Part shown: piece after piece, positions 28,821-37,327 of the stretch
Position numbering within the stretch: position 1 is the stretch's first letter
Layout of the letters: each line of letters starts with the position of its first letter
NCBI RefSeq assembly: GCF_003325455.1
Contig: NZ_CP025198.1
Location: 1,054,001 to 1,118,000 of the forward strand
DNA: 64,000 nt
Reading direction: 5' to 3'
Source: Acidipropionibacterium virtanenii
GTDB lineage: Bacteria > Actinomycetota > Actinomycetes > Propionibacteriales > Propionibacteriaceae
Program-made: the position numbers and the translations under genes
The notes under the pieces: generated by a model
Database searches by the model: none
What the model was told of the DNA's origin: nothing
What the model saw: only the letters and a program-made list of their open reading frames with translations

Positions 28821-29743
28821 GCGAACGCGTCCGGTTCGTCGCGGAGCATCGCGACGAGCACGGGGTCGAGCCGATCTGCCGGGCGTTGGAAGGAACGCCC
28901 GCCCAGGTCGCCCCGTCTACGTTCTACGCCGCTGTGGGCCGCGCGCCCTCGGCCCGGTCAGTCCGGGACGAAGAGCTGCTGGTGATGATCCGGAAGATCC
29001 ACGCCGACAACTACGGCGTCTACGGGGTCCGGAAAGTCCATGCGCAGCTGCGCCGGCAGGGCGAGAAGGTCGCCGAGTCCACGGTCCGTCGCCTCATGCG
29101 GGAGGCGGGGCTTCGCGGAATCTCGCGGGCGAAGGGCCCGCGGACGACGAAACCGGCTCCGGAGACCGGGCGCCCGCTGGACCTGGTCAACCGCCAGTTC
29201 GTCGCGACGCGTCCGAACGAACTCTGGGTCGCGGACATCACCTATGTCCATACGTTCTCCGGCTGGGTCTACGTCGCGTTTGTTCTCGACGTGTTCAGCC
29301 GGCTCGTCGTCGGCTGGCAGGTCTCCACCCGCCTCTATACCGATCTCGCGCTGGACGCATTGACGATGGGGATCTGGCGTCGCCAGCACGCCGGCGACGA
29401 CCTGACCGGCCTTATCCACCACTCCGATCGGGGCGTCCAGTATCGAGCCATCCGCTACTCGGAACGCCTCGCAGACTGCGACGCTGTCGCCTCCGTCGGC
29501 TCCAAAGGCGATAGCTACGACAACGCGATGGCCGAGGCCCTGAACTCGCTCTACAAGGCTGAGCTGATCCGCAACCGCGGCCCCTGGACCGGCATCAACG
29601 ATGTCGAGATCGCGACCGCCGAATACGTCGACTGGTTCAACAACCGTCGCCTGCACGGCGAGATCGGACACGTCCCACCCGCCGAGTTCGAAGCGACCTA
29701 CCGCGCCACAACGCGCGAGCTCTCACTCACCGAAACCAACTAA
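28817..29743 (+). CDS. IS3 transposase OrfB (DDE integrase)
   Basis: A 308-residue rve-domain transposase. An HTH_21-type segment (DNYGVYGVRKVHAQLRRQG) is followed by the catalytic core with D140 (VADITYVH), D204 (HHSDRG) and E240 (DNAMAEALNSLYKAE). The D204-E240 spacing is the classic 35 residues. Produced as OrfAB by -1 frameshifting in this family. It lies wholly within the element, directly after orfA. Confidence 0.95.
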   Translation: MSERVRFVAEHRDEHGVEPICRALEGTPAQVAPSTFYAAVGRAPSARSVRDEELLVMIRKIHADNYGVYGVRKVHAQLRRQGEKVAESTVRRLMREAGLRGISRAKGPRTTKPAPETGRPLDLVNRQFVATRPNELWVADITYVHTFSGWVYVAFVLDVFSRLVVGWQVSTRLYTDLALDALTMGIWRRQHAGDDLTGLIHHSDRGVQYRAIRYSERLADCDAVASVGSKGDSYDNAMAEALNSLYKAELIRNRGPWTGINDVEIATAEYVDWFNNRRLHGEIGHVPPAEFEATYRATTRELSLTETN

Positions 29744-29766
29744 ATCAGCCTCCATCAAACGCGACA

Positions 29767-29800
29767 CTTGACACTCACCCAACTGTGGCCAACGACTCAT
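29767..29800 (-). pseudogene. IS30-family transposase, 5' fragment
   Basis: Reading leftwards from an ATG at 29800 gives MSRWPQLGECQ before the IS3 right end. Joining this to the piece at 28455 restores one frame (..GECQ then DSEWVRLQV..), so the two fragments were one gene before the IS3 landed. Confidence 0.7.
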
Positions 29801-29851
29801 CACAACACCTCTCACTCCCGGGTGTTGCACTGAACCCCTGAACCTGCCGCG

Positions 29852-29916
29852 CAATGTGGCGCGAGATGCGTGCGGACGCGGGGTTGGGGTCGTGTGTGCC
29901 GGTGGGCGCCACATTG
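29852..29916 (+). repeat. 65-bp palindromic element, family B, copy 1
   Basis: Ends CAATGTGGCGC and GCGCCACATTG are exact inverses, 65 bp between outer ends, with GGGGACGG following. Located between the IS30 right end and the glycosyltransferase gene. The same element recurs at 49530 and 63325. Confidence 0.92.
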
Positions 29917-29976
29917 GGGACGGGGGAGCGTGGAGCGCGGGAACCCCGGATGAGGACGATGCTGCCGTCGACCCCT

Positions 29977-29982
29977 TACCCT
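29977..29982 (+). promoter_or_regulatory. -10 box of the glycosyltransferase gene (leaderless)
   Basis: TACCCT at 29977-29982 ends 7 bp before the GTG at 29990, so the message probably begins at the start codon. Confidence 0.5.
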
Positions 29983-29989
29983 TGGAGGG

Positions 29990-31228
29990 GTGACCAGACT
30001 TCGCATCGCCCAGCTCGCCAATTTCGTCGGGCCCGTGTCGGGCGGCATGAAGGTGGCCATTGATCACCTCGGCAAGGGCTACGTGCAGGCCGGTCATGAT
30101 CGGATCCTGGTGATTCCGGGAGCCCACGACGACGTCGCCGAGACCGAGAACGGCATCATCGTCCAGGTCGCCGCACCCAGGGTCTCCAAGGAGTACCGGA
30201 TGATCGCGACCCCGTGGCGGGCGCTGAGGATCCTCGACCGGTTCCGTCCCACCTCGATCGAGTCCTCCGACAAATGGACCCTCAGCCCGGCCGCGGGCTG
30301 GGCGAGGAGGCGCGGCGTCGGATCCGTGCTGTTCAGCCACGAGCGCCTCGACGACATGCTCTCCCTCCTGCTGAGGCGCCAGTTCGGCGTGGAGGCGGCG
30401 GTGGGAGCTCTCAACCGCCACCTGTCCAAGGCCTTCGACGCCGTCGTGGTGACCTCCGACTACTCGGCGGGGGAGTTCGCCGATACCGGCGCGCATCTGT
30501 ACAAGGTGCCCCTGGGGGTCGATCTGGAGACCTTCACCACCCGGGCGCGTGAACCGGATTCGCCCACGCCGGCCCCAGACGGCATCCTGAGACTGTGCTA
30601 CGTCGGGCGGATGTCTCACGAGAAGAGCCCGCAGCTGGCCGTCGCCGCAGCCGTCGAACTCCATCGGCGAGGTGTCGCCTTCCGCCTCGACATGTACGGG
30701 GTCGGACCCGACATGGAGGCGATGCGCCAGCAGGCGGGCGACGCCCCGGTCTTCTTCAACGGCTTCGTCGACTCCCGCGCCGAGGTCGCCCGCAGGTTCG
30801 CCGCCGCCGACATCTCCATGTCGGTGTGCCCGGCCGAGACCTTCGGCCTGGCGGTCCTGGAGGCGATGGCCTGCGGCACCCCGGTGGTCACCTCCGACCG
30901 AGGAGGCGCACACGAACTGGTCGACGAGACCTCGGGGGAGTGCGGGACTCCCGACGCCACCGGCCTGGCCGACGCCGTGGAGCGACTTGCCGTCCGCCTC
31001 GGACCCGACCTGCGAATCGCCGCTCGGGCCCGGGCCGAGAAGTACACCTGGCAGGCCTCGGTCGACCGGATGCTCGACCTGCACGCCATGCTGGCCGAGA
31101 GTGTGCCCTCCAGGCCCTACTGGAGGGCCACTCTGCGGTCACGGGCCGAGGAGCACCGCAGCGCCCCGGACCCATTGGCCCCCACGGACGACCCGCCCGT
31201 CTCCGGCCGGGGGAAGGACCTGACATGA
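29990..31228 (+). CDS. GT4-family glycosyltransferase
   Basis: A 412-residue GT-B glycosyltransferase. The N-terminal half has the family loop ANFVGPVSGGMKVAIDHLG; the C-terminal nucleotide-sugar domain has YVGRMSHEKSPQLAV, then the E-x7-E signature ETFGLAVLEAMACGTPVVTS near residues 283-291. Relatives in actinobacteria include PimB'/PimC-like mannosyltransferases, so a cell-envelope lipid or glycan acceptor is likely; the exact acceptor cannot be read. The GTG start has a -10 box seven bases upstream. The stop overlaps the next gene by four bases, implying a functional pair. Confidence 0.88.
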   Translation: MTRLRIAQLANFVGPVSGGMKVAIDHLGKGYVQAGHDRILVIPGAHDDVAETENGIIVQVAAPRVSKEYRMIATPWRALRILDRFRPTSIESSDKWTLSPAAGWARRRGVGSVLFSHERLDDMLSLLLRRQFGVEAAVGALNRHLSKAFDAVVVTSDYSAGEFADTGAHLYKVPLGVDLETFTTRAREPDSPTPAPDGILRLCYVGRMSHEKSPQLAVAAAVELHRRGVAFRLDMYGVGPDMEAMRQQAGDAPVFFNGFVDSRAEVARRFAAADISMSVCPAETFGLAVLEAMACGTPVVTSDRGGAHELVDETSGECGTPDATGLADAVERLAVRLGPDLRIAARARAEKYTWQASVDRMLDLHAMLAESVPSRPYWRATLRSRAEEHRSAPDPLAPTDDPPVSGRGKDLT

Positions 31229-31869
31229 CACGACCACTCCTGATCTTCGCGGCCTGCGCCGCGGCCCTGGCCCCCGTGGTCATCGGAGCTCCACGCCCGC
31301 GGCCCGCCGGGCAGACCGTCGAGGCCCGCGACGGCGGCCGGCGGTCCATCGACACTCTCGATGACGTCGTGGCCGCAGCGAAAGATTCCGGAGCCACCGG
31401 CCGGGAGCTGGTCAACCTGGCCACCGTCATGGTCCACCGGATGTACACCCACTACTCGAGCTGGCACCTCTGGCTGACGCCGGCCGGATCGGCGGAGCGC
31501 GGACAGGGCAACTCCTTCCAGTACAACCTCGCCCTGGCAGAGGTGCTCGGGCGGCTCGGATTCAGCGTCCAGCCCGTACACGCCGCCCGGGTGAGGATGG
31601 AGCATCACCCCTGGTACCACACCGGCCACACCTGGCTGAGAGTCCGCATCGAGGGGAGAACCCTCGACGTGTGCGCCTCCCGATCGGGCAACCGGGCCGG
31701 CCAGGTGGGGTTCCTGCCCGTCACCGACGTCCTGCCGCTGGGGCCGGTCACCCGGCTCGACAGCGCCCTGGCGCTGGCTCCCTTCGTCGTGGTCAGCGTC
31801 TGGAAGTCCTGGCTCACCGGACGTGGAGTCCAGCGCTGGCTCTACCGGCCCTTCGGCGAGACGGCCTGA
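31225..31869 (+). CDS. Transglutaminase-fold protein lacking an obvious catalytic cysteine
   Basis: A 214-residue exported or membrane-anchored protein. A hydrophobic N-terminus (LLIFAACAAALAPVVIGA) is followed by a segment resembling transglutaminase-like domains: GQGNSFQYNLALAEVLGRLG, GHTWLRV (H135) and TLDVC (D148). The family nucleophile normally sits in a GxC motif just before the first helix; here the matching position is Ser97/Phe98. Cys150 is nearby but in the wrong place. It may be a non-catalytic relative or use another chemistry. It is translationally coupled to the glycosyltransferase (ATGA overlap), suggesting joint action on an envelope component. Confidence 0.6.
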   Translation: MTRPLLIFAACAAALAPVVIGAPRPRPAGQTVEARDGGRRSIDTLDDVVAAAKDSGATGRELVNLATVMVHRMYTHYSSWHLWLTPAGSAERGQGNSFQYNLALAEVLGRLGFSVQPVHAARVRMEHHPWYHTGHTWLRVRIEGRTLDVCASRSGNRAGQVGFLPVTDVLPLGPVTRLDSALALAPFVVVSVWKSWLTGRGVQRWLYRPFGETA

Positions 31870-31876
31870 TCCGTCC

Positions 31877-32566
31877 TCACAGACCGGACAGCCACTCCCG
31901 CATCATCGCCCGGGCGGCCCCGGTCAGGCTCTCGCCGTACTGCCGGGCGTCCTGGCGCACCCTGTCCGGATCGACGCCGACCGCGGCCAGTTCGTGGGCA
32001 TGGCCGATCAGCCACCGTTCGATGTGCGCCGGGTCGGCCTCGACGTGGAACTGGAGGCCGAGCACCGCCGCACCGATGCTGAACCCCTGGTCGGGATCGA
32101 TCCGGGTACCGGCCAGGAGTTCTGCTCCCGGCGGTGTGGTGAAACGGTCTCCGTGCCAGTGCAGCACCGGCGTCCCGCGCAGATGCCGCAGCGGACCGGT
32201 CAGCCCGGCTTCGGTGAGCTCGACGGGGGCGTATCCGATCTCAGTGGAGCCTCCGCTGACCAGATGGCCGCCGGTGGCCAGGGCCAGCAGCTGGGCTCCC
32301 AGGCAGATCCCCAGCACGGGGGCGCCGAGCCCGGTCCGTCGGCGCAGCAGCTCCTCCTCCGCGATCAACCACGGGTAGCGGGCGACATCCTCGGCCCCGA
32401 CGGGGGCACCGAGCACGATCAGCAGATCCGGATCCAGCCGGGGAACCTCCTCGGTCTCGTCCGCGACGTCGACGTACCGCACCCCGTACCCGGCGTCGCG
32501 AAGCACGGGCTCGAGCACCCCCAGGTCCTCGAAGTGGACATGACGCAGGGCGATGGCGGTGGGCAT
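31877..32566 (-). CDS. Class I glutamine amidotransferase (GMP-synthase-like)
   Basis: A stand-alone 229-residue type 1 amidotransferase domain. Nucleophile Cys88 is in GICLGAQLLA and the catalytic His174/Glu176 in LQFHVEADP, so the triad is intact. The family resembles the GATase half of GuaA, but stand-alone proteins usually act in other, often unknown, amide-transfer or hydrolase reactions. The ATG at 32566 has a perfect AGGAGG site. It is convergent with the transglutaminase-like gene, ending only 7 bp apart. Confidence 0.87.
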   Translation of the reverse strand: MPTAIALRHVHFEDLGVLEPVLRDAGYGVRYVDVADETEEVPRLDPDLLIVLGAPVGAEDVARYPWLIAEEELLRRRTGLGAPVLGICLGAQLLALATGGHLVSGGSTEIGYAPVELTEAGLTGPLRHLRGTPVLHWHGDRFTTPPGAELLAGTRIDPDQGFSIGAAVLGLQFHVEADPAHIERWLIGHAHELAAVGVDPDRVRQDARQYGESLTGAARAMMREWLSGL

Positions 32567-32719
32567 GGGTTCCTCCTGTGACTGGACATCCCTACTCAAC
32601 CATCCGGGACCGCTCCAGGGCGCGTCGCCGCCCCGATGACGTCATCCCGTGAGGGTGTGCGGCGGATGGGAGACCCACGGTGCGAGTCTCACGATGCGAG
32701 GTCTCCCGGGGACGACGAC

Positions 32720-32747
32720 GGCCCCCGTCCCAAGGGGGACGGGGGCC
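32720..32747 (-). terminator. Terminator downstream of superoxide dismutase
   Basis: A 12-bp GC-rich stem (32720-32731 and 32736-32747) with a four-base loop lies 16 bp after the SOD stop, on the minus strand. A further weak inverted repeat (GGGAGACC 32668 / GGTCTCCC 32700) lies beyond it. Confidence 0.7.
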
Positions 32748-32763
32748 GGGCGTCTGCGGAGGA

Positions 32764-33384
32764 TCAGATCAGACCTGCGGTCTGCGTCCTGGCGCGGTCG
32801 AAGCGGGCGGCGACATCGGCCCAGTTCACGACGTTCCACCAGGCATCGACGTAGTCGGCCTTCACATTCTGGTACTGCAGGTAGTAGGCGTGCTCCCACA
32901 TGTCGAGCTGAAGGACCGGGACCTGTCCGGAGGGCAGGTTGCCCTGCTGATCGAACAGCTGCATGGTGTTGAGCCGCTGGCCCAGCACATCCCAGACCAG
33001 CATGCCCCAGCCGGAGCCCTGGACGCCCTTGGCGGTCTCGTTGAACTGCTGCTGGAAGCCGTCGAAGGAGCCGAAGTACTCGTCGATGGCGGAGGCCAGC
33101 TCATTGCCCTCCGGGCGTCCGCCGCCGTCGGGGGACATGTTCTTCCAGAAGACGGAGTGGTTGATGTGGCCGCCGAGATTGAAGGCGAGGTCCTTCTCCA
33201 GCTTGTTGATGGGCCCGAAATCGCCCTTCGCACGAGCCTCCTCGAGCTTCTCCAGCGCGGTATTGGCGCCCGTGACGTAGGTCTGATGGTGCTTGTCATG
33301 GTGGAGCTGCATGATCTGACCCGAGATATGGGGCTCGAGAGCGCCGTAGTCGTAGTCGAGATCGGGAAGGGTGTAAACAGCCAT
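32764..33384 (-). CDS. sodA: Superoxide dismutase (Fe/Mn type)
   Basis: Converts superoxide to oxygen and hydrogen peroxide. The 206-residue protein has the metal-ligand motifs: [10 protein letters not shown] with the first His, INHSVFW with the second, and [11 protein letters not shown] with the Asp and third His. Length and start [20 protein letters not shown] are standard. Whether it uses Fe, Mn or both is not decidable from sequence; propionibacterial enzymes can be cambialistic. GGAGGAAGT precedes the ATG, and a TATACC -10-like box lies upstream at 33458-33463. Confidence 0.96.
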   Translation of the reverse strand: MAVYTLPDLDYDYGALEPHISGQIMQLHHDKHHQTYVTGANTALEKLEEARAKGDFGPINKLEKDLAFNLGGHINHSVFWKNMSPDGGGRPEGNELASAIDEYFGSFDGFQQQFNETAKGVQGSGWGMLVWDVLGQRLNTMQLFDQQGNLPSGQVPVLQLDMWEHAYYLQYQNVKADYVDAWWNVVNWADVAARFDRARTQTAGLI

Positions 33385-33517
33385 ACTTCCTCCAAGTCGC
33401 ATGTTCGTACCCGCCGGTGTCTCACCGACGGGCCCCGGTTGTGGGGCCTTGTTAAGAGGTATAGCGCGCCAGGACGCCGGTTCATTCCGGAAGACGGAGG
33501 TTTCTGCCCGTGCGGGG

Positions 33518-34336
33518 CTACTCCGGGCGTGTCGCCGGGCCCGGGGCGGCGCCCTGATCCGGGGCCGATCCCCAGGACGCCTTGCGCGAGGCACGGCGCA
33601 GCACTCGCATGACGGGCCGGCCCAGGACGGCGATGAGCACCACATTGGTGAGCGCCCGGCCGAGATTCCATGCCATCGAGGTGGCGATGTTGAACATCAC
33701 GAAATGTTTCAGGTTGGTGCCGATCGAGGCCTGGGCGGAATAGCTGATCGACGTCGACATCCCCAGGTTGAAGGGCCAGAAGGCGAAGTCCATCAGCCAG
33801 CCGTAACCGAAAGCGGTGATGAACCCGTAGCCGGCCAGCACGGCGGTCTCGGCCCAGCCCGACAGCCGGGGCAGCAGCCCAGCCCCCAGCCCGACGAATC
33901 CGGCGGCCACCATCTGGTAGGGCAGCCAGGGCCCGAAGCCGGCTGTGAGCACGGCCGAGGTGAGGAAGGTCGTGACTCCCAGCAGGAAACCCATGCCCGC
34001 GCCGAAGACCCGCCCGCCCAGGATGATGAGCAGGAAGATGAACTCGATGCCCGCGGTCCCGGCGCTCAGCGGCCGGAGCGCGGCCCCGCAGGCGGTGAGC
34101 ACCCCCAGCATGGCCAGCGCCTTCGCGTCGATGCCCGCCGATCCGAGGTCCGTGAGGAGTATGACGACTCCCAGCGCCAGCACGCCCGCCAGCAGGAAGG
34201 GGGCCCGGGACTCGTACCCGGCCTGGCTGCCCGGGTTGAGGAGGAGCGGCCAGGTGAAGGCCAGCAGGCCGAGGACGGCCGTCATCACGAGGATGAGCCT
34301 GGAGGTCAGGGGGGTGGCGAAGGCCGTGACCCTCAT
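33518..34336 (-). CDS. ECF transporter S component (substrate-binding), probably for cobalamin
   Basis: A 272-residue integral membrane protein with about six helices, e.g. [20 protein letters not shown], the [20 protein letters not shown] segment and the helix around [19 protein letters not shown]. This matches the ECF-type substrate-specific component group that includes the Cbr system. Its gene overlaps the ATPase gene (ATGA) and ends the operon. The cobalamin riboswitch at the operon head implies a cobalamin-type substrate; that is inference from context. The C-terminus is a basic, Ala/Pro-rich cytoplasmic tail. Confidence 0.82.
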   Translation of the reverse strand: MRVTAFATPLTSRLILVMTAVLGLLAFTWPLLLNPGSQAGYESRAPFLLAGVLALGVVILLTDLGSAGIDAKALAMLGVLTACGAALRPLSAGTAGIEFIFLLIILGGRVFGAGMGFLLGVTTFLTSAVLTAGFGPWLPYQMVAAGFVGLGAGLLPRLSGWAETAVLAGYGFITAFGYGWLMDFAFWPFNLGMSTSISYSAQASIGTNLKHFVMFNIATSMAWNLGRALTNVVLIAVLGRPVMRVLRRASRKASWGSAPDQGAAPGPATRPE

Positions 34337-36063
34337 CGCGGCCCCCGTTCCACCGTGAGATCCACCGAGGGATCCGCCATGGCCTCCGCGACCTCCCCCG
34401 GGGTGAGCAGGTCGGCGGGATGGAAGACCTTGGCCATCTGCGGGGAGAAGGCCGGCGAGGAGGTGCAGACTGATCGCGTCGTGCCGTCGGCGACGATCTG
34501 ACCGTCGGCCATCACCACGGTGCGGTCGCTGGACATCGCGGCGAACTCGACGTCGTGGGTGCTGATGAGGACCGCAGCGGGGGAGCCGGCCGGGCCGGCG
34601 AGCCCGGAACCGTCGGCGATGGCGCGGACGATCAGTGACAGCTGCGCCTTCATGGCGTAGTCGAGCCCGCGGGTCGGCTCGTCGAGCAGCACCACCGAGG
34701 GACGTGCGGCCAGCTGGATGGCCAGCACCAGGGCCAGCCGCTGGCCCTCCGACAGATCCCTGGGGTCGCGCTCGGCCGGCAGCTCGACCCCGAGCCGGTG
34801 AAGGATCGACGCGGTGGTTCCGGGGTCGGCCTCGGACTCCCGATCGGCCTGCTGGCACTCGGCCCCGACGCTGGGAAGGTAGAGCAGGTCGGCGGCCGCC
34901 TGCGGCACCAGGGTCACCAGCCGGCGCGCCTGTTCGGGGGAGGCGGTGCGCGGATCCGTCCAGCCCGGCTGCGCCACGTCGCCGCCGCTCGCAGTGTGGC
35001 TCGACCGGACCCGGACGCTTCCGGAACTGCGCGTGGCCCCCTGCACGGCCCACATCAGGGACGACTTGCCCGCCCCGTTGCGCCCCATCAACGTGGTGAC
35101 GGTGCCGGACTGGAGAGTCAGATCCACCCGGTCGACGGCGTTGAGATCGCCGTAGGAGACGCTGAGATTCTCCAGCCGCATGACGTCGGCGGCCGGATCC
35201 GCGGCCCAGCTGAGGGCCTCTGTCGGCTCGGGCGCGCTGCGTGCGGGAACCTGCCCGGCGGCGCGCACCCGACGTCTGGCCCGGCGCACCGACAGAGGTA
35301 CCGAGTCCCAGCCCAGGACTCTGGCCAGCTGGGCGAGCGGCGGGGTGACGTCGGCCCTCAGGAGCACCTCGGAGGGGTCGCCCTGGACGGCGGTGCTGTC
35401 GCCGGGCAGCCAGATGACGGTGTCGGCGGCATGCATCACCCGCTCCAGCCGGTGCTCTGCCAGCACCACGGTGAGGCCGACGTCATCGACCAGGGTGGTG
35501 ATGGAGGCCAGCACATCCTGGGCGGCCGTGGGATCCAGTGCGCTGGTGGGCTCGTCCAGGACCAGGATGCGCGGCTGGGCGGCCAGCACCGAGGCGATCG
35601 CCACGCGCTGCTGCTGTCCGCCGGAGAGGTCGAGCAGCGGGCGCGACCGCAGATCGGCGATATTCAGCAGATCGAGGGTCTCCTCGACCCTCTTGCGCAT
35701 GATCGAGCTGGAGATGCCCAGCTGCTCCATGCCGTAGGCGATCTCGTCCTCGACGGTGTCGGTGACGAAGCCGGCCATCGGGTTCTGTCCCACCACCCCG
35801 ATGACATCGGCCAGATCGCGTGGCCGGTGGCTCCGGGTGTCAAGGCCGGCGACGGTCACCGAACCGTCAAGGCGCCCTCCCGAGAAATGCGGCACCAGGC
35901 CGTTGAGGGCTCCCAGCAGGGTGGACTTCCCGGAGCCGGTGCGGCCCACCACCAGGGCGAGATCGCCCTCGCGGACGGCCAGGTTCAGATGCGAGAGGAC
36001 CGGCCGGTCGGCATCGGGAAGGGTGATGGAGACGTCGTCCAGGACGAGAGCCGGGGCGGTCAT
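34333..36063 (-). CDS. Fused EcfA-EcfA' energy-coupling ATPase
   Basis: A 576-residue single-chain double ATPase that energises the ECF transporter. Half one: Walker A GRTGSGKST at 40-48, signature LSGGQQQRVAIASVLA, Walker B ILVLDEPTSALDP. Half two: GRNGAGKSS near 326-334, LSEGQRLALVLAIQLA (a relaxed signature) and VVLLDEPTRGLDY. A longer frame to 37179 reads the EcfT region out of frame and is rejected. The start ATG overlaps the EcfT stop. Fused EcfAA' is common in actinobacterial Cbr-like systems. Confidence 0.9.
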   Translation of the reverse strand: MTAPALVLDDVSITLPDADRPVLSHLNLAVREGDLALVVGRTGSGKSTLLGALNGLVPHFSGGRLDGSVTVAGLDTRSHRPRDLADVIGVVGQNPMAGFVTDTVEDEIAYGMEQLGISSSIMRKRVEETLDLLNIADLRSRPLLDLSGGQQQRVAIASVLAAQPRILVLDEPTSALDPTAAQDVLASITTLVDDVGLTVVLAEHRLERVMHAADTVIWLPGDSTAVQGDPSEVLLRADVTPPLAQLARVLGWDSVPLSVRRARRRVRAAGQVPARSAPEPTEALSWAADPAADVMRLENLSVSYGDLNAVDRVDLTLQSGTVTTLMGRNGAGKSSLMWAVQGATRSSGSVRVRSSHTASGGDVAQPGWTDPRTASPEQARRLVTLVPQAAADLLYLPSVGAECQQADRESEADPGTTASILHRLGVELPAERDPRDLSEGQRLALVLAIQLAARPSVVLLDEPTRGLDYAMKAQLSLIVRAIADGSGLAGPAGSPAAVLISTHDVEFAAMSSDRTVVMADGQIVADGTTRSVCTSSPAFSPQMAKVFHPADLLTPGEVAEAMADPSVDLTVERGPR

Positions 36064-37319
36064 GTCCGGCTCCTGCCGGAAGGCCCCGGATGCCTGGGCG
36101 CGCGGGCGGAGGGCAGGGGTGCGCGGCCGGGCCGCCGCGGCGCTGTGGTGAGGAAGGCGGGGGCCGCGACCAGCGCCGCGGCGACCAGCATGAGGGGATG
36201 CAGCGCCGGCCATTCCAGCGGACTGGTCGGCGGGTTGAGCGCCACGGGCGCCAGTGCGGACAGGGCCGCGATGACGGCGATGACGAGCAGACCGCACCCG
36301 ATCACGGCGATCGATCGCAGGGTCCACCGATGAGGACGGTACCGGGTGACCCGCAGCCGGCGTCCCGCCGAGCGCAGCCCTGCGACCGCGCCGATCGCAC
36401 TGAACCCCAGAAGCACCGCCCCGAGCAGCTGCGCGGACAGTCGTGGCGCCGAGGCCCAGCGCGGATCGGCCAGCAGCAGGTAGGCGCCGATCACCAGGCC
36501 GCCCATCGAGGCCACCAGGCCCAGGGCGGTGCCGGGCCGTACCCGCCGGTTGTCGCGGGTGCGTCCGAAACCGCGTGACTCCATGGCACGGGCCAGGTCC
36601 ATGGAGGACTCGACGGCGTCCTGGAGGACCGGGATGAGGATGCTCGTGAAGGCTCGCAGGCCGCGGGCACGGCCGCCTCTCAGCCGCCGGGCGCGTCGCA
36701 CCCGGCCCACCGAGACGATGAGCTGAGGGAAGACCGACAGGGCGATGACGACCGCCACCGATATGTCGTGGAGGGCGGCCGGGACCGATTTCAGGACGCC
36801 GCGGGGATCGGCCAGCGTGTTGGCGGCCCCGAAGCAGGCCAGCATGGTGGCCAGCCGTAGCGCGTCGTATCCGGTGGTGGCCAGTCCTTCGGCGGTGACC
36901 GGGCCGCCCAGCGACATCCCGGCCCATGGCAGCGGGATCTGCGGCAGCCGGAGGACGACGGTGCCGGTCCCCGAACCTCCCAGGACGATCTGGAAGACCA
37001 TCCGGATGACGATCACCGACAGCGCCAGGGTGATGTAGGTGCCGGCCGAGCGGGCCCACGGTTCGTCGGTGCGCCGGTTGACGACCACCAGCACCATCGC
37101 GGCCAGCAGCAGGCTGATGAGCAGCGGGCTGGTGGTCAGGCTCACCGCGGCTCCGGTGGCCAGCGCCCAGGCCCACCACGCCATCGGGTGGGTGGGTTCT
37201 CCGGCGGCGGATGTGCGGAGGGCGGTGGGTCCGGATGCCGGGAGGCTGCGGGCGGGACGCCCCTCGACCCCGTCATCGATGATGACGGGGTCGAGGGGCC
37301 GCTCGAGGATGCGGGTCAC
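36060..37319 (-). CDS. ECF transporter T component (EcfT)
   Basis: The transmembrane scaffold coupling the ATPases to the S component. It has four to six helices and, near the end of the CbiQ-like domain, a coupling-helix region with ARG-type motifs (RARRLRGGRARGLRAF and ESSMDLARAMESRGFGR). From the GTG at 37319 it is 419 residues, longer than usual (about 260) because of N- and C-terminal extensions. A 37-bp palindrome (37261-37297) lies inside the putative N-terminal coding part, so translation may really start at a later ATG such as 37184; the start is uncertain. Confidence 0.85.
   Translation of the reverse strand: MTRILERPLDPVIIDDGVEGRPARSLPASGPTALRTSAAGEPTHPMAWWAWALATGAAVSLTTSPLLISLLLAAMVLVVVNRRTDEPWARSAGTYITLALSVIVIRMVFQIVLGGSGTGTVVLRLPQIPLPWAGMSLGGPVTAEGLATTGYDALRLATMLACFGAANTLADPRGVLKSVPAALHDISVAVVIALSVFPQLIVSVGRVRRARRLRGGRARGLRAFTSILIPVLQDAVESSMDLARAMESRGFGRTRDNRRVRPGTALGLVASMGGLVIGAYLLLADPRWASAPRLSAQLLGAVLLGFSAIGAVAGLRSAGRRLRVTRYRPHRWTLRSIAVIGCGLLVIAVIAALSALAPVALNPPTSPLEWPALHPLMLVAAALVAAPAFLTTAPRRPGRAPLPSARAPRHPGPSGRSRT
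37261..37297 (-). terminator. Perfect palindrome between DUF4430 gene and EcfT core
   Basis: Arms at 37261-37277 and 37281-37297 are exact 17-bp complements around a GAT centre, 31 bp after the DUF4430 stop. It resembles the terminators used elsewhere in the window. If it is a terminator, the extended EcfT start at 37319 is wrong and read-through would set the DUF4430:transporter ratio. Confidence 0.5.
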
Positions 37320-37327
37320 CTCGGCGA

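Larger units (their letters stand above)
28456..29766 (+). mobile_element. IS3-family insertion sequence
   Basis: A 1311-bp element with terminal inverted repeats TGTCGGGTTTGATGGAGG (28456-28473) and CCTCCATCAAACGCGACA (29749-29766), matching at 17 of 18 positions and ending TG/CA. It carries overlapping orfA and orfB. Both ORFs and the DDE triad are intact, so it may be active. No clear 3-5 bp target duplication is seen at its flanks inside the IS30 transposase. Confidence 0.93.
27249..29837. mobile_element. IS30-family element, interrupted by IS3
   Basis: It consists of an IS30-type transposase on the minus strand split by the IS3 element at 28456-29766. AGTGCAACA at 27259-27267 and its inverse TGTTGCACT at 29823-29831 probably belong to the terminal inverted repeats, though the exact ends and target duplication are not resolved. 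Without the IS3 the element would be about 1.3 kb, normal for the family. Confidence 0.65.

Noticed and set aside
32668-32707. Inverted repeat GGGAGACC/GGTCTCCC as a third 65-bp element
   Set aside because: Its span is 40 bp and the arms do not resemble family A or B; it is probably part of the SOD/GATase intergenic region.
34333-37179. A 948-residue minus-strand open frame joining EcfT region and ATPases
   Set aside because: The part before 36063 is an out-of-frame reading of ecfT; the ATPase starts at MTAPALVLDD.
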